Source: Deltaproteobacteria bacterium (GTDB lineage Bacteria; SAR324; JACQKK01). Taken from it: a DNA stretch of 11,533 nt. Numbering within the stretch: position 1 is the first letter of the stretch; each line of letters begins with the position of its first letter. A program made the position numbers and the translations under genes. Below the pieces are notes generated by a model. That model searched no databases. It saw nothing but the letters and a program-made list of their open reading frames with translations, and was not told the origin of the DNA. Location of the stretch: the NCBI GenBank assembly GCA_029879595.1, contig JAOUPZ010000070.1:1-11533 (forward strand), written 5' to 3'. Positions 1-5,281 of this stretch are shown in pieces.

Positions 1-62
1 GGCCGGCCTGGGGAAAGGCAGCCCCGGGAGGCTTGATGGGGAGTCGGAAGACCGGCTGGCTG
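1..62 (+). ncRNA. Cobalamin riboswitch, 3' half (cut by window start)
   Basis: Seen: GGGAAAGGC at 11-19, then GATGGGGAGTC at 35-45 and GGAAGACCGGC at 46-56. Known: the cobalamin aptamer (B12 box) ends with a GGGAAGGC-type segment, a GATG segment and an AGTCAGGAGACCTGCC-type box in this order and spacing. Inference: this is the 3' part of such an aptamer on the plus strand, with its 5' half lying left of the window. It would repress downstream transcription when adenosylcobalamin or a related corrinoid is abundant. The first plausible target is the predicted barrel gene at 477. The match is from memory of the consensus, not from a covariance model. Confidence 0.62.
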
Positions 63-105
63 CGAAAATTGAATTTTGCTTTTGCTCCGGTGCCGGCATT
101 TTTTT
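55..105 (+). terminator. Candidate riboswitch expression platform / intrinsic terminator
   Basis: GCTGGC (55-60) can pair with GCCGGC (92-97), six pairs with one G-U, directly followed by ATTTTTTT (98-105). Inside the loop a second hairpin can form between GC/AAAA (62-68) and TTTTGC (74-79). The left arm overlaps the last bases of the B12 box (ACCGGC, 51-56), so aptamer closure and terminator could influence each other. The geometry is that of a transcriptional off-switch, but the outer stem is short. Confidence 0.42.
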
Positions 106-131
106 GAAAAAAATAAAAAGCGTGTTATCAT
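104..131 (+). promoter_or_regulatory. Predicted sigma70-type promoter (extended -10)
   Basis: TTGAAA (104-109) and TATCAT (126-131) each match the consensus at five of six bases with a 16-bp spacer. A TG at 123-124 gives an extended -10. Transcription would begin near 138, leaving a leader of about 340 nt before the barrel gene. It overlaps the T-run of the putative riboswitch terminator, so the gene could have a B12-independent promoter as well as read-through from upstream. Confidence 0.5.
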
Positions 132-177
132 GAAGGGCTAAAAAGAGACATTCGACCTTAATTAATGGCCAGGAATA

Positions 178-450
178 ATGTCTGAAGCCAGGAGGTATGG
201 GCTCCGCGGAGAAATTTCCCGGCGGACGCCGAACCGGAGGGGCAAAAATATATTTTCCAGCGTTTGTTATCACAGGGTCCCCGTGCCATTTTCACCGCTT
301 TTCTCGTCTGGTTCAGCCGCCGAAGCTGAAAAGCATATTTGGGAAAACGGGGGGAAAGGCCACCCCATTCTGCGGGCCGGGCGAAAAACCCTCAAGAAAC
401 ACAATAAAAAACCGATAGTTTCACACAGAGTGCACCAACTATTGGCATGA
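178..450 (+). CDS. Possible small leader ORF, 90 aa (doubtful)
   Basis: The ORF opens with ATG at 178 after AGGA (171-174), about 40 nt downstream of the predicted promoter. It ends with TGA at 448-450, which overlaps an ATG at 447 as ATGA, an arrangement typical of translational coupling. The product would be basic (many Arg and Lys), soluble and without a recognisable domain, signal peptide or membrane segment. Against it: codon third positions are mixed, unlike the strongly G/C-ending codons of the real genes here, and the coupled ATG at 447 is not the best start of the next gene. It is more likely a non-coding leader than a gene, and is listed because otherwise nothing is annotated between 138 and 476. 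Confidence 0.2.
   Translation: MSEARRYGLRGEISRRTPNRRGKNIFSSVCYHRVPVPFSPLFSSGSAAEAEKHIWENGGKGHPILRAGRKTLKKHNKKPIVSHRVHQLLA
412..445 (+). promoter_or_regulatory. Inverted repeat in the barrel-gene leader
   Basis: CCGATAGTT (412-420) and AACTATTGG (437-445) form nine pairs including one G-U, around a 16-nt loop. It sits one base before the ATG at 447 and about 30 bases before the preferred start at 477. It could be a leader hairpin affecting translation or a protein-binding dyad. Confidence 0.35.
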
Positions 451-476
451 ACACCGGGACTTTCCGGCGGACAACC

Positions 477-1481
477 ATGGTCAGGAAAACCAACAGGATG
501 GGCAAGAGATATTCCGTAATTTTATGCTTTCTGGCGGGCCTGCTGCTTTCAGCGGTCCCGGCCCGGGCCCAGGTGGCGTCCCTGGATATGACGCTGGGCT
601 CGCCGCGCTATTACAACACCGAGGTGCTGGGCGCGGCCAGCGCGGGATACCTGCCGGACAACCCGGCCGTGATGAGCTGGGTCAGCACTTCGCTGGTGGG
701 CGGCGGAAGCATCAGCGGCGCCCGTGAATCGGTGAGCCACGGCTCCAGCCAGAAATACCAGGGCGGGCATTACGGATTCCGCTGGAACATGGGTGAACTG
801 GTGCTGGGGTATGAGGCGATCAACTTCACCATCGGATTCGAAACGGCGCAGTTCAGCCACGACAAGCGCAACCTCACATTTTCCACCGCCCCCTATGAGT
901 GGCTCTCGGTGGGCCTTTCCTATGCGGATACCGATCTGGTCGCCGATCTGGATACCGGAAAGACGGATTATCGTGAGCGCAGCCTGACCTATTCCACCTC
1001 CATGAAGTTCGGCGATTCCTTTTACCTGGGCCTGGGGATGTTCGACGACCGTTTCTCCAGCTACGATGGCACCGTCCACCAGGTGGCCGAGCGGGGAGGA
1101 TCCATGGTCGGCCTGGCATATTTCGGCGGCGGCAAGCCCTTTTTACTGCATGTTGAATATTCCGCCATCAACAGGGGCGAATACGTCACCATAGACGACC
1201 AGCTTCTGGGCGGAGACTTTAGCCGCTCCATGTACACCCTGGAGGCCACCTACAACCTGTTCCTGTTCGGTTATTCCGGCTATACCCTCAAACGGCCCTC
1301 GCAGGATCTGGAAACCCGGGGATTCACCGCCAATGTGGGATACTACCAGGCCGGCGGGGTGGGGGTCAGCCTCCAGCGGGAGTTCAACGAGACCCGGGTG
1401 GTGGACCTGTTTGACAAGGAAGGAATTACCTCCATCACGCTGAGCTTCCAGTTTGGCGGGGAAACAAAACTGAGCCTCTAA
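477..1481 (+). CDS. Predicted outer-membrane beta-barrel protein
   Basis: The product of 334 aa begins with a Sec signal peptide: basic residues (RKTNRMGKR), a hydrophobic core at about 13-27, and a likely cleavage site ARA/Q after residue 31. The rest is about 300 residues of alternating polar/hydrophobic stretches rich in Gly, Tyr, Phe and Ser, with many short segments of beta-strand pattern and no hydrophobic helix. This is typical of an outer-membrane barrel or porin-like protein. The last strand reads ITSITLSFQF, similar to a BAM-recognised terminal strand, followed by a short tail. The family is not recognised. The start is uncertain: ATG codons at 447, 477 and 498 are in frame, 477 and 498 have weak purine-rich sequences upstream, and 447 has none. 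The cobalamin riboswitch-like element upstream would suggest a role in corrinoid or cobalt uptake if it controls this gene; that is inference. Confidence 0.8.
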   Translation: MVRKTNRMGKRYSVILCFLAGLLLSAVPARAQVASLDMTLGSPRYYNTEVLGAASAGYLPDNPAVMSWVSTSLVGGGSISGARESVSHGSSQKYQGGHYGFRWNMGELVLGYEAINFTIGFETAQFSHDKRNLTFSTAPYEWLSVGLSYADTDLVADLDTGKTDYRERSLTYSTSMKFGDSFYLGLGMFDDRFSSYDGTVHQVAERGGSMVGLAYFGGGKPFLLHVEYSAINRGEYVTIDDQLLGGDFSRSMYTLEATYNLFLFGYSGYTLKRPSQDLETRGFTANVGYYQAGGVGVSLQREFNETRVVDLFDKEGITSITLSFQFGGETKLSL

Positions 1482-1542
1482 GCTCCGTTATCCAGCCCTT
1501 TTTCTCTCATCCGGCCAGTCCGGGGGATGTTCTCACCGTTTG

Positions 1543-1558
1543 CGCCGGCGCTCCGGCG
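1543..1558. other. Perfect GC hairpin after the barrel gene
   Basis: CGCCGG (1543-1548), loop CGCT, CCGGCG (1553-1558). It lies 60 bp after the barrel gene and about 140 bp before the next gene. There is no T-run, so it is not a canonical intrinsic terminator. It could stabilise the 3' end of the upstream transcript. The perfect palindrome TTATCGATAA lies farther on at 1600-1609. Confidence 0.3.
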
Positions 1559-1695
1559 GATATATACCTGAACTCTGGGGGGAGTCAGTACTGCAAAGGT
1601 TATCGATAAGGCCGGAAAAATATTCGGCTCACTGAACCGGAAAACGGGATAACGGCCCGGCTTCCGCGTCCTGCCAAGGAGGTATCAGCCCCGCC

Positions 1696-2145
1696 ATGCC
1701 CCGCACCGTCCAGTGGTATGTACGCACGGCCCTGGCCTGCCTTGTGCTGTCCATGTTCATCGGTGTGCTGCGCCAGTATGACCTGTGGCGGGGCGGCATC
1801 GGGTTCGGGCCCTATGTGCGGGTGGTGCATATCCATCTGGCGCTGATGGGGGGCGTGGTGCAGATGATCATGGGGGTGGCCATGTGGATGTTCCCCCAGG
1901 ACCGGGAGCCCTCGCAGCGGCTGCCCTTTCGCGAAGGCCCGGCCTGGACGGCATATGCCCTGTTCAACGGGGGGCTGTTTGGCCGCTTCGCAGCCGAATA
2001 CCTGCACCGTGGCGGTGCCGGGGATGTGTTCGGAGGACTGGCCGTTCTCACCGGCCTGATGCAGATCGCCGCCGTGGGGATAGTGGTCGTCAGCCTGTGG
2101 CGGCTGCGCGCGCACCGCCGGGAAAAACCGCCCCAGACTCCCTGA
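1696..2145 (+). CDS. Small four-helix membrane protein, COX1 (heme-copper oxidase subunit I)-like
   Basis: The product is 149 aa with four predicted membrane helices at about 11-26, 43-66, 84-101 and 109-133, and a basic C-terminal tail (RLRAHRREK) expected in the cytoplasm. Helix 2 carries VVHIHLALMGGVVQMIMGVA then MWMFP. That resembles the HxH-L-LG-V-F-G-Y/W-FP segment of short proteins annotated as cbb3-type cytochrome oxidase subunit I-like. It is far too short for a catalytic oxidase subunit (about 450-500 aa) and shows only the H45/H47 pair as possible heme or metal ligands. No oxidase, NO reductase or cytochrome gene is nearby. AAGGAGG at 1676-1682 lies 13 nt before the ATG, a rather long spacing. 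Possible roles are heme/NO sensing or assembly; the function is unknown. Confidence 0.7.
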   Translation: MPRTVQWYVRTALACLVLSMFIGVLRQYDLWRGGIGFGPYVRVVHIHLALMGGVVQMIMGVAMWMFPQDREPSQRLPFREGPAWTAYALFNGGLFGRFAAEYLHRGGAGDVFGGLAVLTGLMQIAAVGIVVVSLWRLRAHRREKPPQTP

Positions 2146-2180
2146 GGCCGGTTTCCCGGATGGGGGGGGTTATTTTTTTT
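2118..2180 (+). terminator. Candidate terminator at the convergent gene ends
   Basis: CCGGGAAA plus CCG (2118-2130, two A bulged) pairs with CGGTTTCCCGG (2149-2159), eleven pairs around an 18-nt loop. It spans the stop codon of the COX1-like gene. A G8 tract (2162-2169) and a T8 tract (2173-2180) follow, but the T-run begins 13 nt after the stem, so this is not canonical. The same T8 encodes the C-terminal lysines of the opposite-strand gene. Confidence 0.35.
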
Positions 2181-2838
2181 CCTTCTCGGCCTGGGCGGCC
2201 CGGAGCATGGCCAGTTCACGCAGTTCCGCATAGGGCTTTTCCACGCCCAGCAGACGGATGGCCCAGCGCACCGGAACCATGTCGTGCTTGTCCGGGATGG
2301 GATGCCGGACGATGATCTTCTGTCCCGGCCGGAGGGTTTCGCCCCTGCTGAGGAGCCACAGCTTTGTTCCGTAGGGGTTGCCGGCGTGGTCCACCAGCAG
2401 CAGCGAGGCCTGGAGATGGCGGCGGGAATAGTTGCATTCGTTGGTAATGGACACCGTGGCCCAGTCATAGTTGCTCAGGTCCCCGGAGCGGTTGGTGAGG
2501 TTCACCACCGATACCCGCAGACAGTCATCCAGGAGCACCTCCTCACCGGGCAGGCTGCCCAGGGGAGCGAATTTTTCCTGTCCCGCCTGGGCCGGGCGGA
2601 GCGAGAGCAGCAGCAGGGTCATCATGAGCAGCGCCGTGAGGGCCAGCTTGAGCGAGGTGCTCCCGCTGCCGGAAAATTCTGCCGCCTGCGCCGCAGCCTG
2701 TGCCCCAGCCTGTACTGTGGCTTGTACTGTGGCTTGTACGGGCGCTTGTACAGGCGCTTGTACTGGCGTCTGCCTGGTGCGGTCGGGGGTGTGCGCTGCG
2801 GTCTGGTTATTGTGCGGGCGTGGTGTGTGTTCTGGCAT
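2170..2838 (-). CDS. Unknown exported or signal-anchored protein with VQA repeats
   Basis: From ATG at 2838 the product is 222 aa. A low-complexity N-terminal part rich in Thr, Pro, His and Gln contains a tetrapeptide repeat, (P/T)VQA five times at about residues 25-44, then AGAQAAAQAAE. A hydrophobic segment follows (65-80) with a possible signal-peptidase site PAQA/GQ at 85/86. The rest (86-222) would be periplasmic, with a beta-rich look (CLRVSVVNLTNRS, WATVSITNEC), two cysteines C106 and C135 that could form a disulfide, and a lysine-rich end (AEKEKK). No family is recognised. The reading frame stays open to a TTG at 2934, which would add 32 basic residues; neither start has a strong ribosome-binding site. 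A signal peptide with a 64-residue N-region is unusual, so it may instead be a signal anchor. It converges on the COX1-like gene, with stops 24 nt apart. Confidence 0.62.
   Translation of the reverse strand: MPEHTPRPHNNQTAAHTPDRTRQTPVQAPVQAPVQATVQATVQAGAQAAAQAAEFSGSGSTSLKLALTALLMMTLLLLSLRPAQAGQEKFAPLGSLPGEEVLLDDCLRVSVVNLTNRSGDLSNYDWATVSITNECNYSRRHLQASLLLVDHAGNPYGTKLWLLSRGETLRPGQKIIVRHPIPDKHDMVPVRWAIRLLGVEKPYAELRELAMLRAAQAEKEKK
2708..2767. repeat. Five 12-bp tandem repeats inside the 2170-2838 gene
   Basis: Five units of the form GCTTGTACNGNN (plus strand) lie end to end. On the minus strand they encode the (P/T)VQA tetrapeptides. The unit is a multiple of three, so copy-number change keeps frame and would only lengthen or shorten the N-terminal low-complexity segment. 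Confidence 0.85.
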
Positions 2839-2944
2839 GGCGTGTGTTTCCGGTCGGTTTTTCTGGTTTTCGGGTTTATCCTGCCGGGTCGGCCGGGCCT
2901 GCCGGCCGGTCCCGCCAAAAAAGTTATGCGGCAACTATGCCACC

Positions 2945-2989
2945 ATGCCGCAGGCCGCCATGCCGCAGGCCGCCATGCCGCAGGCCGTC
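2945..2989. repeat. Three 15-bp tandem repeats between divergent genes
   Basis: ATGCCGCAGGCCGCC occurs three times (2945-2959, 2960-2974, 2975-2989); the last copy has one C-to-T change at its penultimate base. The array lies just upstream of the alternative TTG start (2934) of the minus-strand gene, in the region it shares with mutL. Confidence 0.9.
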
Positions 2990-3002
2990 GGTGTCTTATG
3001 CC

Positions 3003-3011
3003 GGGGGGGGG
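3003..3011. repeat. G9 homopolymer tract
   Basis: Nine consecutive G residues lie between the two 15-bp arrays upstream of mutL. Such tracts are prone to replication slippage. Confidence 0.85.
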
Positions 3012-3017
3012 CAAAAG

Positions 3018-3058
3018 CCAGCGGCACTAAAACCAGCGGCACTAAAACCAGCGGCACT
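3018..3058. repeat. 15-bp tandem repeat upstream of mutL, 2.7 copies
   Basis: CCAGCGGCACTAAAA occurs at 3018-3032 and 3033-3047, with a third partial copy from 3048 (CCAGCGGCACT). The array ends against a weak promoter-like pair for mutL, TTGCGC (3058-3063) and TATCAA (3082-3087) with an 18-bp spacer. Confidence 0.88.
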
Positions 3059-3087
3059 TGCGCCTGGTCGCCGCAAAGGCGTATCAA
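3058..3087 (+). promoter_or_regulatory. Weak candidate promoter for mutL
   Basis: TTGCGC (three of six) and TATCAA (four of six) with an 18-bp spacer lie about 95 bp before the mutL start. Nothing better was seen in the interval. Repeat-number changes just upstream would alter what lies beyond the -35. Confidence 0.22.
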
Positions 3088-3170
3088 TCTATTAACAGAG
3101 TGAATCGGAAAGGCCCGCCGGAAGAAGTGCTTCCCGGCGGCGGGGCCGGACCGATGGAAAACCGCCAGCC

Positions 3171-3174
3171 GGAG
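3171..3174 (+). promoter_or_regulatory. Ribosome-binding site that sets the mutL start
   Basis: GGAG lies nine bases before ATG 3184. The in-frame upstream ATG (3154) and TTG (3058) lack such a site, and conserved MutL sequence begins right at 3184. Confidence 0.7.
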
Positions 3175-3183
3175 AATTACCCC

Positions 3184-5214
3184 ATGGGCAAAATCAGCCT
3201 GCTTCCCGATGCCCTGATCAACAAAATCGCCGCCGGAGAAGTGGTGGAACGTCCGGCGTCGGTGGTCAAGGAACTGGTGGAAAACTCCCTGGACTCCGGA
3301 GCGCGGCGGATTCAGATAAATATCGTCAACGGCGGCCGGGACCTCATCAGCGTACTGGACGACGGCCAGGGAATGGGCGAGGAGGACACCCGGCTGGCCG
3401 TGCTGCGCCATGCCACCAGCAAGATCAGCCGGGAGGAACATCTGGAGGCCATCGCCACCCTGGGATTCCGGGGGGAGGCCCTGGCCTCCATCGCCGCAGT
3501 ATCCCGGTTCGAGCTGACATCCTGCCGGGACGAGCTGGAGGGGGGCTTTCGCCTGGTGCTGGAGGGAGGCCGGGAGATCTCCGCCGGGCGGGTGGGCTTC
3601 CCCCGGGGGACGAGGGTGGTGGTGGAGGAGCTGTTCCTCAACACCCCGGCCCGCCGGAAGTTTCTCCGGGCGGCCGCCACCGAGCTGCAGCATATCCAGC
3701 AGGCGGTCATCAACTCCGCCTTTGCCAATCCGGGGGTGGGATTCCGGCTGACCCACAACAACCGCACCCTGCAGGATCTGCCCCCGGCATCCGGCCTGGG
3801 GGAGCGGACCCTGCAACTGCTGGGGCCGGAGTTCGCGGCGGGACTGCTGGCCGTGTCCGGCGGTGAGGGGCTGCTTTCCTACGAGGGGCTGGTCAGCCGT
3901 CCTTCCTTCTCCCAGAGCAGCCGGCGCTGGCAGTACCTGTTTGTCAACGGGCGCCATGTGCGCAATCCGGGCATCCAGCACGCCATCGGCCATGCCTACC
4001 GGACCCTGCTGATGAAGGACCGCCATCCGGCCTATATCCTGATGCTGAACCTGCAGCCCTCGGAGGTGGATGTGAACGTGCATCCGGCCAAGACCGAGGT
4101 TCGGCTGCGCAATCCGCAGCTGGTGCACACTGTCCTTTCCCGCGATATCCACCGGCAGGTGATGGAATCCTCGCGCAGTGATTTTTCGGGCCGGGCGGTT
4201 TCCGCCGCGGAAGGCCGGGTTCTGGGCGATCTCCGGCAGGGTGATCTGGGGGTGGTCAGTTATGCCGGCGCGCAAGGCCGGGAGCAGGCCGGTGACACCG
4301 AGGGCGATCAGTCGGCGGCGGCGTCCTGGGGCGGGGTGCAGGATTCCCGTCTGCCCGCAACGCAAGGGCCGGAAAATTCCGCGCGGATATTCCGGGGCCG
4401 CTATTCGATTTCCGGCGATGCGGGAGAATATGCCGGGGAGCAGGCGGGAAGGCCGGAAGAAGAGCTGGCTGCTGCGCCGTCAGGCCGGGGCCCGGAAGCG
4501 GGGATGGCAGAGGGGATGACAGAGGGGATGACAGCGGGGATGGCGGCGGGGATGGCCGTCAACCCCCTGAGCGGCGGGGGCTTCCACTTTCAGCCCCTGG
4601 TGACGGGAGCGGGGCGGGAGACAGCCCTGCTGGATACCCGGACGGTGGTGCTGAGCCAGTTCCACAATACATATATTCTGGCCCAGCGCGGCGACACCCT
4701 GCTGCTGGTGGATCAGCACGCCGCCCATGAGAGGATACTGTTTGAGCAGTACCGCAGCCAGTTCTATGAGGGGCGGATGCTGACCGAGCCCTATCTGTTG
4801 CCTCCCACCCTGGAGCTGAGCGCCCAGAACGCCCTGCTGCTGGAGCAGTATCTGCCCCAGTGGAAAAAGATGGGCTTCGGCATAGAGCCCTTCGGGCGCA
4901 ACACCTTCCGGCTGGAGCATGTGCCGGCCCTCATATCCGGCCGGAACGTAGAGGGGTTGATCATGGAGGTGCTGGACGAGCTGGCCCTGTTCGGAAAAAG
5001 CGGCCGCCTGGAGGAGGTATTCAACGAGATACTGGAGCGCACCGCCTGCCATAGCGCCATCCGGGCGGGCATGACACTTTCACGGGAAGAAATGGAGGCC
5101 CTGATGGGCCAGCTTTCCGGGTTGGAGATCAACCTGTACTGCCCCCACGGGCGCCCGGTCTGGGTGGACTTCCCTCTGGCGGAGCTGGAGCGGCGCTTCA
5201 AGCGTACCGTCTGA
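3184..5214 (+). CDS. mutL: DNA mismatch repair protein MutL (endonuclease type)
   Basis: MutL couples MutS mismatch recognition to strand removal. The 676-aa product starts with the GHKL ATPase domain: KELVENSLDSGA (E30 and N34 match E. coli E29/N33), DDGQGMG (59-65), RHATSKI (75-81), GFRGEAL (94-100) and NTPARRKF. A variable linker (about 340-470) follows, then a C-terminal dimerisation/endonuclease domain with DQHAAHERILFE (510-521), exactly the DQHA-x2-E-x4-E metal-binding motif, plus ACHSAI (C622, H623) and CPHGRPV (C653, H655). These motifs mark a nicking MutL as in Bacillus and human PMS2, not the E. coli MutH-dependent form, so strand discrimination should not rely on Dam/MutH. The length is within the family range. 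The linker contains five Met-rich GM-x-x tetrapeptides (440-459). The start at 3184 is fixed by GGAG and by homology. hldE follows at 67 bp on the same strand. Confidence 0.97.
   Translation: MGKISLLPDALINKIAAGEVVERPASVVKELVENSLDSGARRIQINIVNGGRDLISVLDDGQGMGEEDTRLAVLRHATSKISREEHLEAIATLGFRGEALASIAAVSRFELTSCRDELEGGFRLVLEGGREISAGRVGFPRGTRVVVEELFLNTPARRKFLRAAATELQHIQQAVINSAFANPGVGFRLTHNNRTLQDLPPASGLGERTLQLLGPEFAAGLLAVSGGEGLLSYEGLVSRPSFSQSSRRWQYLFVNGRHVRNPGIQHAIGHAYRTLLMKDRHPAYILMLNLQPSEVDVNVHPAKTEVRLRNPQLVHTVLSRDIHRQVMESSRSDFSGRAVSAAEGRVLGDLRQGDLGVVSYAGAQGREQAGDTEGDQSAAASWGGVQDSRLPATQGPENSARIFRGRYSISGDAGEYAGEQAGRPEEELAAAPSGRGPEAGMAEGMTEGMTAGMAAGMAVNPLSGGGFHFQPLVTGAGRETALLDTRTVVLSQFHNTYILAQRGDTLLLVDQHAAHERILFEQYRSQFYEGRMLTEPYLLPPTLELSAQNALLLEQYLPQWKKMGFGIEPFGRNTFRLEHVPALISGRNVEGLIMEVLDELALFGKSGRLEEVFNEILERTACHSAIRAGMTLSREEMEALMGQLSGLEINLYCPHGRPVWVDFPLAELERRFKRTV
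4501..4560. repeat. Five 12-bp in-frame repeats in the mutL linker
   Basis: Five consecutive units begin GGGATG and encode GMAE, GMTE, GMTA, GMAA and GMAV (residues 440-459). They are imperfect at the last six bases of each unit. Expansion or loss would change linker length by four residues without a frameshift. Confidence 0.88.
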
Positions 5215-5265
5215 GGCGCAGGGCTGCCCCGGGTGTGGATTTACAACCAATTACGGACCTTTGCG

Positions 5266-5273
5266 AAAAGGAG
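5266..5273 (+). promoter_or_regulatory. Ribosome-binding site that sets the hldE TTG start
   Basis: AAAAGGAG ends eight bases before TTG 5282. The site lies inside the coding sequence if the upstream TTG (5261) were used, which argues for 5282. Confidence 0.7.
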
Positions 5274-5281
5274 ATAGCAAT

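Noticed and set aside
140..300. Second riboswitch (c-di-GMP type) in the barrel-gene leader
   Set aside because: Only a loose GGACGC-like match at 223-228; the remaining conserved blocks of the c-di-GMP-I aptamer are not present.
1539..1566. Promoter for the COX1-like gene (TTTGCG / TATATA)
   Set aside because: The -35 matches only three of six bases and the spacer is occupied by a perfect GC hairpin, so the pairing is not convincing.
3058..3183. Longer MutL N-terminus from TTG 3058 or ATG 3154
   Set aside because: The extra residues are not MutL-like, neither start has a ribosome-binding site, and GGAG at 3171-3174 fits ATG 3184.
2935..4365. A 476-codon minus-strand frame opposite the 5' half of mutL
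   Set aside because: Antisense to conserved MutL motifs; the C-terminus translates the 15-bp repeats.
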